From positions 1 through 64,000 of the forward strand of contig NZ_JAPMOU010000031.1 of the NCBI RefSeq assembly GCF_028858535.1: a stretch of 64,000 nt of DNA, written 5' to 3'. Positions 54,628 to 64,000 of this stretch are shown one piece after another. The notes under the pieces are model-generated. The model was not told the origin of the DNA and did no database searches. It saw only the letters and a list, made by a program, of their open reading frames with translations. Position 1 is the stretch's first letter, and every line of letters starts with the position of its first letter. The DNA comes from Spartinivicinus poritis (lineage in GTDB: Bacteria; Pseudomonadota; Gammaproteobacteria; Pseudomonadales; Zooshikellaceae). The position numbers were made by a program, and so were the translations under genes.

Positions 54628-54771
54628 CGCTACTACTCTTTACTTTCATCAGTTAGGCTAAAATACCTCTACATAGCAGCAATCTAGCGATTTTAATGAC
54701 TAACTACGAATGATAAATTTTGATTTACTATTAGTTGAACTAATAATTGATGATGTACTGAAAGTGATGAT

Positions 54772-55683
54772 ATGAGCGATCCCCTACAGCATCTTGGTGC
54801 TATGCGTGCTTTTGCAAAAGCGGCACAGCTATCAAGCTATTCAAAAGCGGCTGATGAGCTGGCTATTACCCAATCAGCTGTAAGCCAGCAAGTTCGAACG
54901 CTTGAGCAAGCATTGGGGGTGAGGTTATTCACTCGAGTTGGTCGCACAATGCAACTAACAGAGGCTGGTGAAAACTTATTTCAATATGTTGATCAAGGAT
55001 TAGGCCTGATTCGGGAAGGTATTAACCGCGTTCAGCAAGAAGAATTGGCTGGTGAGCTTAAGGTTACCCTTAGCCCCGCATTTGCCTCACATTGGTTAAT
55101 GCCTAAATTATGGTTATTTGCGGAAGCTTATCCAGAAATAAGAATACATATGATACCTACCTTGGATCTGTTAGATTTAAAACATGATGAAGCAGATGTT
55201 GCTATCCGTTATGGTAAAGGCAACTACTCAGGGTTGGTCAATGAATTTTTAGCTGCTAGTGAAGGAATTGTAGTTGCCTCTCCAAATGTTGCAAAAAATA
55301 TTAATAAACCAGAAGACTTATTTAACTATTTATTAATTGAAAGTACACCTTTATTTTCAGAGGGCTGGAAAAGCTGGTTTGATAAAGTCGATATAACAGC
55401 TGACTACTCTAAATTGCAAATTATACAAGTCAAAGGCGTAGGTTTAGCAATACATACGGTCCTTGAGGGGAGGGGTATAGCACTAATGAGCAACTTAGTA
55501 GCCAAGCAATTAATTAAACAACAAGCGCTTGTTCAGTTATTTAATGATACTGTAGAGTATGCAGGAGTCTGGTTGTTATACGATGAGAGTTCGCCTCGAT
55601 ACAGGCGTGTACAAAAGTTTACGAACTGGTTAAAACAGGAAATAAAGTCTGATAATGGTAAGCCAGGTTCTAAGTTCAAGTAA
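54772..55683 (+). CDS. LysR-family transcriptional regulator (GcvA-like)
   Basis: 303 residues. The winged helix-turn-helix at the N-terminus (YSKAADELAITQSAVSQQVRTLE, about 23-45) and the LysR effector domain with GELKVTLSPAFASHWLMPKL are typical of the GcvA subgroup. The neighbours are a small membrane protein (divergent) and a hybrid kinase (188 bases downstream); no obvious target gene is adjacent. It differs clearly from the LysR protein encoded at 37112. Confidence 0.9.
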   Translation: MSDPLQHLGAMRAFAKAAQLSSYSKAADELAITQSAVSQQVRTLEQALGVRLFTRVGRTMQLTEAGENLFQYVDQGLGLIREGINRVQQEELAGELKVTLSPAFASHWLMPKLWLFAEAYPEIRIHMIPTLDLLDLKHDEADVAIRYGKGNYSGLVNEFLAASEGIVVASPNVAKNINKPEDLFNYLLIESTPLFSEGWKSWFDKVDITADYSKLQIIQVKGVGLAIHTVLEGRGIALMSNLVAKQLIKQQALVQLFNDTVEYAGVWLLYDESSPRYRRVQKFTNWLKQEIKSDNGKPGSKFK

Positions 55684-55870
55684 TATTTTTATTATAAATT
55701 TCTATAATTTTTTTACAAAAAATTTATGGTTTGATATTAGTTAGAAGAAACAAAAGTTAAATAGAGTGCCTTGTTAGTAGCTGCTATAAAAAACAAAGTA
55801 AACTAGCATCAAGCTTGCTACACTTTTTAATACACATAAAGTGGTCATGGATAACCAAGTAGCTAACTAA

Positions 55871-57574
55871 ATGGTGTTCGATATAACTGCTCCTAATATT
55901 CTTGTTGTTGATGATGATATAAAAACATGCCAACAACTAAAGCATCTCATAAAAGAGTTTGGCTATCAGTGTGGCTTTATAATTAACCCCAAAAACTTAT
56001 TCCCCAGGCTTGAAGAAGAAAAATTTGACTTGATTTTGTTAGATCTGAACATGCCAGGATTAAATGGAGTTGATTTGCTGCTGCAACTAAGCAAGAAAGA
56101 AGAATTTAATAAAATAGTTATAATTGTGTTGACGGCAGAAGACAATAATGATGAAGTAATAGCAAAGTGCTATAAGTTGGGAGTTGTCAACTACATTAGT
56201 AAGCCTGTTAATAAACTTATACTAGAGGCACGCTTAAATAATGCACTTGCAGCCAAACAAGCAAGAGATTCTCTAGAGTGTAGTGTACTAGAAAGAACAC
56301 GAGACTTAGAAATTTTAAACGAACATCTAGTTAATGAAATAAAAGTAAGAAGAACATACGAAAAAGACCTCATTAGTGCCAAAGTGCAGGCTGATAGTGC
56401 CAATAAAGCTAAATCTGAGTTTCTTGCCAATATGAGTCATGAGCTTAGAACACCCATGAATGCTATTTTGGGTACGGTTCAAATACTTGAAGAAACTAAT
56501 ATAAATCAGGAACAAAAGGAATTGATAGATGTTCTTAAAGGTGGTGGAGAGAGGTTACTGAATTTAATTAATAATGTTTTAGATTTATCAAAAATAGAAG
56601 CAAATAAACTTGAAGTTAATAGCAGTGTTTTTAGTTTACACCAACTGATTGATTCAACCTACAAGCTATTAGTATCACAAGCTAAAGAAAAAGGTATTTG
56701 CTTAAACTATTCTATAGGCAGACAAGTACCCGATATTATTAAAAGTGACTCTAATAAGTTAAACCAAATATTGATTAACCTTATGGGTAATGCAATTAAG
56801 TTTACAAAAGAAGGTGGTGTTGATCTACATGTAACAACAGAAAAATCGGAAAGAGGCAAGGCACTATTGCTATTTAATATTTGTGATACGGGTATAGGTA
56901 TAGAAAAAAACAAACAAAGTATGGTATTTGATAGCTTTACCCAGGTAGAAGACTCAACCACACGAAACTATCAAGGGTCTGGTTTAGGTTTAACAATTAC
57001 CAAAAAGTTAGTTGAAATGCTATCTGGAGAGATATGGCTTGAAAGTGAGGTAAACAAAGGTAGCCAATTTTATTTTACTATTTCATGTGAGCTTGTTAAA
57101 GAGGATTCTAATAATATTAAAGATTTCTTAGGTGATCGAAGCGGTGTGATATTAAACCCTAATAAAACAGTCGAGAAAATTGACTTTAAAAATGAGAGAA
57201 AATGGAAATCTGTGCTGCTAGTTGAAGATGACCCTGCTAGCAGAATGATAGCTAAATCAATTTTATCAAAAAAATTTGATAGTGTAGAGACTGCAGTAAA
57301 TGGTGAAGAAGCATTGGAGAAATTTAAGGAGGATAAATGGAATATCGTTTTTATGGATATGCAAATGCCTTTGCTAAATGGTTATGAAGCTGTCCGTAGA
57401 ATACGAGCATGGGAATGTAACGAGAGTTTAGTAGAAACGCCTATAATAGCAATGACTGCTTATGCATTAGATGGTGATGATAAAAAATGTACCGATGCAG
57501 GTTGTACGGGCTATTTAACCAAGCCAATTAATAAAAATAAGCTTTATTCAATGCTTCATTCATTGCTGACATAA
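55871..57574 (+). CDS. cytoplasmic hybrid histidine kinase (REC-HisKA-HATPase-REC)
   Basis: 567 residues and no membrane helix. N-terminal receiver domain about 10-125 (phospho-acceptor Asp58, LLDLNMPG), coiled-coil linker about 130-180, HisKA with His190 (NMSHELRTPMNAILG), HATPase_c with NLMGNAIKF, DTGIGI and GSGLGLTITKK, and a second receiver about 445-565 (Asp496, FMDMQMP). Two receivers around one kinase suggest a node that integrates an upstream phosphoryl input. It begins a three-gene run with a solute-binding-like protein (10-base gap) and a membrane hybrid kinase. Confidence 0.93.
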   Translation: MVFDITAPNILVVDDDIKTCQQLKHLIKEFGYQCGFIINPKNLFPRLEEEKFDLILLDLNMPGLNGVDLLLQLSKKEEFNKIVIIVLTAEDNNDEVIAKCYKLGVVNYISKPVNKLILEARLNNALAAKQARDSLECSVLERTRDLEILNEHLVNEIKVRRTYEKDLISAKVQADSANKAKSEFLANMSHELRTPMNAILGTVQILEETNINQEQKELIDVLKGGGERLLNLINNVLDLSKIEANKLEVNSSVFSLHQLIDSTYKLLVSQAKEKGICLNYSIGRQVPDIIKSDSNKLNQILINLMGNAIKFTKEGGVDLHVTTEKSERGKALLLFNICDTGIGIEKNKQSMVFDSFTQVEDSTTRNYQGSGLGLTITKKLVEMLSGEIWLESEVNKGSQFYFTISCELVKEDSNNIKDFLGDRSGVILNPNKTVEKIDFKNERKWKSVLLVEDDPASRMIAKSILSKKFDSVETAVNGEEALEKFKEDKWNIVFMDMQMPLLNGYEAVRRIRAWECNESLVETPIIAMTAYALDGDDKKCTDAGCTGYLTKPINKNKLYSMLHSLLT

Positions 57575-57584
57575 TAAATGTCAA

Positions 57585-58355
57585 ATGAGGTATATGATGA
57601 TAAAGTATCTATTAAGTGTATTTATTATTTACTCATCAGTAATTTTTGCTGATAAAGAGTTAATTTATTTATATACCTATCATAACCACCCGCCTTTTAT
57701 TAACGGAGAAAATAAAGGATTAACATTTGAACTAGAGAGATTTCTTAATAATTATGTCGATAGTAGATATCAATTTAAGCTGCAGATTTTGCCTAGGAAA
57801 CGGCTTGATAAAAAAATAGAAAAAAATGGGCCATGGGTAGTCACTTGGGCCAATCCAATATGGTTCAATGATAAAAAACAGTTAAAGTATCGATGGCTGT
57901 CAATACTTGAGGACTCTAGCTCAATAGTTTCAAGGCTAGAAAAGCCGGTTGAGTATAGAGGGTTTCAGTCTTTGCAAGGGCTGACATTTGGTGGAATGGC
58001 AGGCCACAAATACATAGGAATCGATAACTTGGTTGACCAAGGAAAAATAACAAGAATTGATGGAGATCATGAGCGTAATAATGTGAAAGTACTATTAAAA
58101 GGCAGGGTTGATTTTACATTATTACCAACTTCAACAATTAACTATCTTGTTAAAGAAATGTCTTTGAAAGAAAAAATATATGTTTCTCCTGAAAAGCATT
58201 CTATTTATTATCGGATGTTCTTAATATCTAAAAGCAGAAAAGATATAGAGGAGTATTTGAGACGTATTGCTATAAATAACAATAATGAGTGGCTCAAAAT
58301 AGCTAGGGAATATGGGTTTAGTGAAAATCAAGGAGCAATTTCATATAAGCAATAA
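57585..58355 (+). CDS. periplasmic solute-binding-like protein in a kinase cluster
   Basis: 256 residues from the first ATG; ATGs at codons 4 and 5 are as likely, being near a GAGG. The signal peptide is about 5-22 (KYLLSVFIIYSSVIFADK). Mature segments YLYTYHNHPPFINGENKG, LPRKRLDKKIEKNGPWVVTW and AGHKYIGIDNLVDQG correspond to those of the protein at 29527-30351, so the two are paralogues. With no transporter gene and kinases on both sides, a role as periplasmic sensor or ligand-delivery protein for the membrane kinase encoded 44 bases downstream is likely (inference). Ligand unknown. Confidence 0.8.
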   Translation: MRYMMIKYLLSVFIIYSSVIFADKELIYLYTYHNHPPFINGENKGLTFELERFLNNYVDSRYQFKLQILPRKRLDKKIEKNGPWVVTWANPIWFNDKKQLKYRWLSILEDSSSIVSRLEKPVEYRGFQSLQGLTFGGMAGHKYIGIDNLVDQGKITRIDGDHERNNVKVLLKGRVDFTLLPTSTINYLVKEMSLKEKIYVSPEKHSIYYRMFLISKSRKDIEEYLRRIAINNNNEWLKIAREYGFSENQGAISYKQ

Positions 58356-58399
58356 TTGCATGGAGTGTGAGACTATATATCTATTTTATAGGTGTTTAA

Positions 58400-60634
58400 A
58401 TGCTGAAGCTGTTGCTAAAAGAAAAGCAGAATACTGTTGGTTATTCTTTAATTAAGGCTGTTTTTGGTGTGTATGTAATAGTAGCAATAGTGACAACAGT
58501 ATTTCAATTGGCTACTCAATATAAAGATGAAAAAAATAATGTTAACAGTGATCTAATAAAATATACAGATATATTTTCTCCAGTACTAACACAAGCCTTA
58601 TGGCATTTAAATAATGAACAAGTCTATTCAACTCTTCTTGGAATAATACAAATACCTGTTGTAGTTGGTGTAGAGCTAAAAAATGCTGAACAACAGTTAA
58701 TAGGAATTGTTGGAGATACAGAGTTAACATCAGATACACAGTTAGTCGTCAATGTTGATGGCATTGAAGCCAGCACCAACGTAGATAACAAAATACTAAA
58801 AACACTCTTTAACTATCAATTGCCACTAGTTGATAACCAAAACCAGCTGCTTGGATACTTAACTTTGTATTCTAGTAATAAAGTGGTGCTCGAAAGAGTG
58901 GAATATAGTTTTATTTTATTAATTGTAAATGGATTTATTAAAACAATAGCGTTGCTTCTAATAATAGTTTTTTTTGCTGGAAAGCTATTGGGTGAGCCGC
59001 TAAAAGTATTAACGAGAACAACAAGAGCAATTAATTTTGACAGTTTAGATGGTTTTAAACTGGAAACGGGAAATAAAAATAATAATGAATTGAAAGAGCT
59101 CGAGGTTAGTTTTTGCAATATGGTTGATAGGCTTAAGCAAGAGCTAAATAATAGAAAGCTAATTGAAGGAAAGCTTGTTTATGAAAAAATACGAGCAGAA
59201 AAAGCAAGTCAGGCTAAATCTCAATTTTTAGCTAATATGAGTCATGAGATAAGAACGCCACTAAACTCAATTATTGGGTTTAGTCAAATATTAGCGATGC
59301 GTTTTGATAAAAAACAGATTAGTTATGAATTGAAAAAGTTTGTTTTGAATATTAAATCGAGTGGGGAGCACTTAATTGAGCTGATAAATAATATTTTGGA
59401 TCTATCTAAAATAGAAGTGGGCCGTATAGATGTTTACTATGAGGATATTAATTTAAAACTTTTAGTTCAGGGTATATTTCATATCAACAAAATTTCTGCT
59501 TACAATAAAGAGCTCGACTACAGTTATCATTTTGATGGCGCATTGCCAGACATGATTAAGTCAGATAGAACAAAATTAAACCAAATATTAACTAATATTA
59601 TAAGCAATGCAATAAAATTTACGCCAAACTATAAAAGTGTAAAAATAGTTGTATCTATGGAGCAGAAAAAACTCTCTGATAGTGTAATAGTTTTTAAAGT
59701 TGAAGATGAAGGCATAGGAATATCTAAAGATAAACAAAAAGAGGTTTTTGAGTCATTTCAGCAAGCAGATAACTCAATTACGAGAAATTATGGAGGGACG
59801 GGATTAGGACTGGCGATTACCAGTAAATTAGTAAGCCTATTGGGGGGAACCATTGCTGTCGAAAGTGAACCAGGCTGTGGATCAACTTTTGAAGTTAAAA
59901 TTCCTTACATAGCTACTGATGAAAAGGAAGAGGTTTATTCACAAAAAACTGGTACTTCATTACTTTTTTCAAAAGAAAATAAAATTTTAGTTGTTGAAGA
60001 TACACCATTAAATCAAGAAGTTATGAAGGCCATGTTTGAAGACTTTGGTTTAGCAATTGACTGTGTTAGTAGCGGTCAGGCAGCCATTGATAAAGTAGTG
60101 GAAAGTCAGCTTAGATCTGACTCTTATGATTTAATTTTAATGGATATGCATATGCCTGAAATGAGTGGCTTAGATGCTACCAAGGCTATTAGGCAAATAC
60201 TAAAAGAAAGAAAGGTGCCTATAGTCGCTTTATCTGCAGAGGCATTTTGCGAACAACAACAGCGAGCTTTGGATGCTGGTGTAGATGATTATTTAACTAA
60301 ACCTATTAGTGTAGATCTGCTTGTAGAAGCACTTCATAAATATTTAAAACACCAAGATAGCTATAATATAAATGCTCATAGCATTAAACATGATGTTGAG
60401 TCAATACCTGATAAAACTAAAGAAAAAATAAAAGATTCACTCATGGAATTGGAAAAAATTTCAATTTATAAAACTGATATATTATTATCTTGCTTAGATG
60501 ACTTGAAAGAAATATGTAAACCATTTAATACTCCCTTGAATGAAATATTGTCAAAAGCTGAAGTAGCTGTATTAAATACGGATAATGAAAATCTACAAAA
60601 TTTGTTATTAAAAACATCACAATTAAAACTATAG
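58400..60634 (+). CDS. membrane hybrid histidine kinase (sensor-HisKA-HATPase-REC)
   Basis: 744 residues. Membrane helix about 14-38, an extracytoplasmic domain of about 130 residues, second helix about 170-196, HAMP-like linker and coiled coil to about 265, HisKA with His282 (NMSHEIRTPLNSIIG), HATPase_c (NIISNAIKF, DEGIGI, GTGLGLAITSK) and a receiver about 535-655 with Asp582 (LILMDMHMP). The C-terminal 80 residues are helical but lack a recognisable Hpt histidine motif. Third gene of the cluster; its periplasmic domain is small enough to suit contact with the solute-binding-like protein encoded just upstream. Confidence 0.92.
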   Translation: MLKLLLKEKQNTVGYSLIKAVFGVYVIVAIVTTVFQLATQYKDEKNNVNSDLIKYTDIFSPVLTQALWHLNNEQVYSTLLGIIQIPVVVGVELKNAEQQLIGIVGDTELTSDTQLVVNVDGIEASTNVDNKILKTLFNYQLPLVDNQNQLLGYLTLYSSNKVVLERVEYSFILLIVNGFIKTIALLLIIVFFAGKLLGEPLKVLTRTTRAINFDSLDGFKLETGNKNNNELKELEVSFCNMVDRLKQELNNRKLIEGKLVYEKIRAEKASQAKSQFLANMSHEIRTPLNSIIGFSQILAMRFDKKQISYELKKFVLNIKSSGEHLIELINNILDLSKIEVGRIDVYYEDINLKLLVQGIFHINKISAYNKELDYSYHFDGALPDMIKSDRTKLNQILTNIISNAIKFTPNYKSVKIVVSMEQKKLSDSVIVFKVEDEGIGISKDKQKEVFESFQQADNSITRNYGGTGLGLAITSKLVSLLGGTIAVESEPGCGSTFEVKIPYIATDEKEEVYSQKTGTSLLFSKENKILVVEDTPLNQEVMKAMFEDFGLAIDCVSSGQAAIDKVVESQLRSDSYDLILMDMHMPEMSGLDATKAIRQILKERKVPIVALSAEAFCEQQQRALDAGVDDYLTKPISVDLLVEALHKYLKHQDSYNINAHSIKHDVESIPDKTKEKIKDSLMELEKISIYKTDILLSCLDDLKEICKPFNTPLNEILSKAEVAVLNTDNENLQNLLLKTSQLKL

Positions 60635-60762
60635 TTTTAATTTAGACTGCTCAAGTAAAATGCTATAGAGCAAATTAATATAGAAGTACACTGGTCCTTA
60701 CCTATAATTAAATTGTGAGTACTCAACTGAGGACGGAAGTAAAAAACACAAATGGAGGATCT

Positions 60763-60843
60763 ATGACCCTGCCATTTTTTCTGCAAATGCTTATTGGTAT
60801 GTTTTTAATGTTGGGAGTTGTGGTAATTTTTGTTGAAAAATAA
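60763..60843 (+). CDS. 26-residue membrane miniprotein
   Basis: An ATG preceded by a strong Shine-Dalgarno (GGAGGA, about 6 bases spacing) opens 26 codons: a single hydrophobic helix (FFLQMLIGMFLMLGVVVIFV) ending in Glu-Lys. The gene is followed 43 bases later by an intrinsic terminator, so it looks like a complete small transcription unit. Size and layout recall single-helix subunits such as CydX or CcoQ-like peptides, but there is no oxidase gene nearby and no sequence match I can claim. Confidence 0.6.
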   Translation: MTLPFFLQMLIGMFLMLGVVVIFVEK

Positions 60844-60886
60844 AGTATATGTAATAAAGCTATTTGTCCTGTAGTCTGCTTGAGCG

Positions 60887-60932
60887 AAAAGCCTCTATAT
60901 TTAGTTTTAAAAGTATAGAGGCTTTTCTTTTT
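60887..60932 (+). terminator. rho-independent terminator
   Basis: Thirteen-bp perfect stem AAAAGCCTCTATA / TATAGAGGCTTTT with a 14-base loop, followed by a T-rich tract. It ends the miniprotein transcript and separates it from the convergent GH15 gene; the A-tract on the other side could also serve the minus strand. Confidence 0.85.
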
Positions 60933-60949
60933 ATTGATTTAATTATTGG

Positions 60950-63493
60950 TTAAAAGCTGACGTTAACTGTATTCACTTCACAGGGTTTACCAATATTATT
61001 TTTTCCTGATTGCCATTGAGAGTCGTCTTTTAACGCTTTGTATTCAAATGGCTCATTAACACCAAATAAAGTGGCTTGCCAGGTATTGCCCGGTAGCCAA
61101 TGGGCCTGAACACCTTGATTCCAATTAAGAGGACCTTTGTTACCTCGGATGGAGACTTTATGGTTATACCCTACATCAACATTGATATTAATCGTGGTTA
61201 TACAACTTTGGTATCTTTCTACAACACTACTAATAGTATCTAATGGCTGGTTCGCCTGTTTTGAGGCTAATAATTTAATATATTCAGCATGGCTCCAGGC
61301 TAACGGTGTTGCTCCACCAGTGCCTTCTCCCATTTTATAAGGCCCAGTGCGTTGATCCCATACTTGTTCTGGTAACATTCGGCCTTCATTAGCAAAGTTT
61401 TCCATGGACTTAATATAAGTATCGATATTATTGCCTTTAGCCAACTCATAATGCCCGCGTTCGCCTGTTAATAGTGGCCATAATCTGCCTTTGCCTTCAC
61501 CTGTATAATCTTTACCTGATAAAGTTTCTCCATAACCGTCATGAGAATAGCGATAATACCCAAAACCCCTTGGAGTTCTTACCTGTAATAATTTGTCGTA
61601 TTCAGCCAATGTATCTAGTATTTGCTCAGAATTAGCGGATTTAATACCAAAGCGCACAAGTTCTAAAAAGCCGCCATCTAAAATAGCACGTTCTTGATAC
61701 TGCCCACCTCCATTCGCAATATAGAGTAGTTGTTGATCATTTGGGTTGGCGGTTTTTGAGCACTGTTGGCTGCTGTCGATTCGCTCGTAATAATGGCCAT
61801 TACCATAAACGCCTGTACGGGTAAAAAGCCAGTAATCAATGCCCATGACCCATTGATCTGCTTGCTGACGATAGTGATTAGCTGTTTTATTGTCACCAGC
61901 AGCCTCAGCAAAGTCAGCAGCAGCAATTAGTGCGGTTATCGCGGCAGCTGTTGTAGAAGGAGAAATACCACTATTTTCTTCCCAGCGCTCTTGCTGGGTC
62001 CATGGTCCTACTTGGCTTATGAATGAAGCCGCAGGCTTAATGAAAGACTGGTAATATTGCTGGGGTGATAGTTGACCGAGTTGCCAAAGCCGCCATGCCA
62101 AGATAATTGGCATGGCGGTTTCATCTAACTGCATACCCGACCAGTGCGGTTTACCTGATAACCAAAAGTTTTGCGGAAAAGACCCATGTTTTGGAATGGT
62201 GTTTTCACAAAACTGCCAGCTACCATCCTTTTCTTTAAACTGTACTTTGGTTAGATAATGGAGCGCTCTTTTAGCTGTTTCAAAATCACCTGCAGCAATC
62301 GTAGCTGTGGCGACTTGGTATAAGTCTCGTGGCCAAACCACATGATATCCAACGGGGCCATCTTTATAGCCGTCGGCTGGTGAACCTGGTATTACTCCAC
62401 GATCATCGCCAGATTGATAGTCATATTGGGAAGTGCCCCAAGGTATACTTAGCGAAGCAATCATTCCTCCTTTGTAGGTTTTATCTTCATGGGCTTTAAG
62501 CACCATGGCAGAGGTATAGTAAAGCTTGCCATTATCAAAGCTCATATTGCTGAGGTTTGCTAAGCTGTCACAGTAATTGTTCCAGCCACGAATATATTGC
62601 TGAGCCAGAGGCTTAAATCCGCTGTTTAGTGATTGACTGGCTAAGTGTTTGGCTGCGCTTTTAGAGTTCCCAAACCCTAGCGCTAAGTTGAACTCATAAC
62701 TACCAGGTTTTTCAGGTAAATCCAACTCAGCAATCAATGCTACATTGCCATTACTGGCAGTGTGATATTGCCAGTCCATTTGAAAATTATCAGTCAGATC
62801 TTGCCAGCCATCTGACTTACCAACAAAGCCGCTGGATGTTTTTCGATAAGGTATGTCACTAATCAATGCAATTACTTGTGAAGCTTGTGGCTGCTGATCA
62901 GCCTGTTTAATTCTGTCATCCCAGGCATACAGTGTCTGTTGTGTAGCCTCTGCATAATCATATAAACCTGTGTTGCTAATCGCTGGGTTCAGCAATACAT
63001 AGAATTTCAGATTGGGCTGGTTAACAGTCACTTTTATATTTTGAATAAGCGTGTCTCGATTGGGGTCTGTAATAACTTTTTTGGTGATAGTGAATCGGTT
63101 GTTAGGATCGCTATTTGTAAGTTGATAAGCCAAAGATTTGTCATCTATGTAGGTAACTTGATGTTGAAGTTGCTTTTCTTCAATGAAAAAGCTTTTGCCA
63201 TCTGATACCAGTAACTGCAAGTCAGTGATTTGGGCCATGTCTATTTGGGGCCAATATACTTCAGAAACTATACCATCAACGAGGCTAAACCATACTTTAG
63301 ACTGGTCATTAGCAGAAGTGCCAACGCCTATTTTTCGAGCAGATGTCCATTGGTGAGGGCTACCTGGTTGGCCTATTGCTTCATTAGGAATACCATGTGC
63401 TGCGCTGGCAGCTGCCTGTGAGCCAGTTGAATAGGTAATGATAGATGGTGCAATTATTAAGGCAGCAAGTAAGCTACGAGTAGGTTGGTACAT
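60950..63493 (-). CDS. secreted glycoside hydrolase family 15 (glucoamylase/glucodextranase-like)
   Basis: 847 residues from ATG 63493, which has GGAG about 9 bases upstream and is followed at once by a signal peptide; an ATG at 63520 lacks both. An N-terminal beta-sandwich domain (about 35-300, as in bacterial glucodextranase and glucoamylase) precedes an (alpha/alpha)6 barrel. Catalytic residues fit GH15: general acid in RWEENSGISP (Glu505/506) and general base Glu678 in LLTGERGHYEL. YHVVWPRDLYQVA and GYGETLSGKDYTGEGKGRLWP are family signatures. The last about 90 residues resemble a starch-binding or immunoglobulin-like module. It releases glucose from alpha-glucans or dextran outside the cytoplasm. 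Confidence 0.93.
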   Translation of the reverse strand: MYQPTRSLLAALIIAPSIITYSTGSQAAASAAHGIPNEAIGQPGSPHQWTSARKIGVGTSANDQSKVWFSLVDGIVSEVYWPQIDMAQITDLQLLVSDGKSFFIEEKQLQHQVTYIDDKSLAYQLTNSDPNNRFTITKKVITDPNRDTLIQNIKVTVNQPNLKFYVLLNPAISNTGLYDYAEATQQTLYAWDDRIKQADQQPQASQVIALISDIPYRKTSSGFVGKSDGWQDLTDNFQMDWQYHTASNGNVALIAELDLPEKPGSYEFNLALGFGNSKSAAKHLASQSLNSGFKPLAQQYIRGWNNYCDSLANLSNMSFDNGKLYYTSAMVLKAHEDKTYKGGMIASLSIPWGTSQYDYQSGDDRGVIPGSPADGYKDGPVGYHVVWPRDLYQVATATIAAGDFETAKRALHYLTKVQFKEKDGSWQFCENTIPKHGSFPQNFWLSGKPHWSGMQLDETAMPIILAWRLWQLGQLSPQQYYQSFIKPAASFISQVGPWTQQERWEENSGISPSTTAAAITALIAAADFAEAAGDNKTANHYRQQADQWVMGIDYWLFTRTGVYGNGHYYERIDSSQQCSKTANPNDQQLLYIANGGGQYQERAILDGGFLELVRFGIKSANSEQILDTLAEYDKLLQVRTPRGFGYYRYSHDGYGETLSGKDYTGEGKGRLWPLLTGERGHYELAKGNNIDTYIKSMENFANEGRMLPEQVWDQRTGPYKMGEGTGGATPLAWSHAEYIKLLASKQANQPLDTISSVVERYQSCITTININVDVGYNHKVSIRGNKGPLNWNQGVQAHWLPGNTWQATLFGVNEPFEYKALKDDSQWQSGKNNIGKPCEVNTVNVSF

Positions 63494-64000
63494 TGGGTCA
63501 CTCCGTAAGTAGAATCGCACCCTAGTTATGTCGAATGTTCTTATTAAGGTGCTAGTAACTTTTTATTGTTATGTAATTGTTTTATATTATTTTTTCCGAT
63601 GCGCCTATACGACTTTGTGACTAAGTAGTCAGAGTAATAATAAGTTAGTGAAAGATATGTCCGAAAACTTGGGTCTTTTCTGTTTTTAAGCTTTAAGATG
63701 TCACGTAGGTTTAGAATTAGTGTATATACCTGGTAAAGCGATAGCCTCAGCTTGTTTTTCTTACTGCTTTATAGGTGTCTTACAAGCTATACTTTAGTTT
63801 AAGTATTAATCTTCCTCTGGTTGTTTTTCAGGGGGTGCTTTTCAAGATACTACTATAGTCGTGTATTTGATATGTATATATTTACTGCAAGTCAGAGTGA
63901 ATCTATAGTCGTATACTGAATTGCTGGTAGTCTTATCTTGACGATAGTTTCAGGGCTTAAGAATATCCTTCGATGTGAGCAATTCATTTGCTGTTTATAT
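63494..64000. other. AT-rich region upstream of GH15 gene
   Basis: About 500 bases to the window edge without a convincing reading frame. It holds the GH15 promoter on the minus strand and a possible short A-like palindrome at 63918-63985. Confidence 0.5.
63918..63985. repeat. possible divergent A-family element
   Basis: GAATTGCT and AGCAATTC form the outer inverted repeat, and ATCCTTCGATGTGAGC inside resembles the right end of A3 (ATCCTTCGCTGTGAGT). The left arm is poorly conserved. Confidence 0.35.

Noticed and set aside
60400-60634. C-terminal Hpt domain in the membrane hybrid kinase
   Set aside because: The region is helical but lacks a His in an Hpt-like context.
1-64000. CRISPR arrays, tRNA or rRNA genes, prophage or intact insertion sequence
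   Set aside because: I saw no regularly spaced direct repeats, no tRNA-like T-loop/acceptor combinations and no integrase, capsid or complete transposase genes.

Overview
The window is AT-rich, densely coded gammaproteobacterial chromosome. Several things point to a motile marine member of the Oceanospirillales-like group: Pseudomonas-type housekeeping synteny (polA next to a type II thrB and a DUF2782 gene), many chemoreceptors and hybrid kinases, a ProVWX betaine importer and a CPA1 Na+/H+ antiporter. Zooshikella or Spartinivicinus would fit, but that is a guess from gene style. I found no rRNA, tRNA, CRISPR array, prophage or intact insertion sequence.

Layout. 1-4430: a MerC-family membrane protein cut by the left edge, with a Zur-box-like palindrome in front of it, then a secreted vWA protein with an OmpR-type two-component pair. 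4430-8040: a possible small RNA, an HNH endonuclease, a membrane-anchored coiled-coil protein and a protein resembling a catalytically dead nucleotide cyclase. 8300-21760: two chemoreceptors, a PuuC-type aldehyde dehydrogenase, glutamate racemase, a Na+/H+ antiporter with a degenerate cyclic-nucleotide-binding tail, a ProXp-ala-like deacylase, an OmpA/DUF4892 protein and two unknown membrane proteins. 22033-29025: a compact four-gene operon of an unknown coiled-coil protein, a MotA-like channel, a MotB-like peptidoglycan-binding partner and a 1432-residue UPF1-like SF1 helicase. It recalls Zorya (ion-driven motor plus nucleic-acid enzyme) but does not match the Zorya types I know; it is the best candidate here for an undescribed system.

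30388-44193 looks like a quaternary-amine (betaine) uptake and catabolism region: ProV/ProW/ProX, a GbcA/Stc2-type Rieske oxygenase, a divergent LysR regulator, a DapA-family lyase overlapping a PuuC-like aldehyde dehydrogenase, an FAD amine oxidase, a 2-oxoglutarate-type oxygenase and an MmgE/PrpD protein. 44681-53908 holds a retropepsin-like protease, an OpgC-like acyltransferase, a cyclase-family hydrolase and the DUF2782-thrB / polA block. 54772-60634 has a LysR regulator and a signalling cluster in which a periplasmic solute-binding-like protein lies between two hybrid histidine kinases. A 26-residue membrane protein and a secreted GH15 glucoamylase-type enzyme close the window.

Three families of palindromic, MITE-like intergenic repeats (called A, B and C here) are scattered from about 11 kb to the right edge, most densely between the betaine genes and inside the proVWX operon. 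A and B share an internal module in opposite orientation, so the elements are nested and modular.
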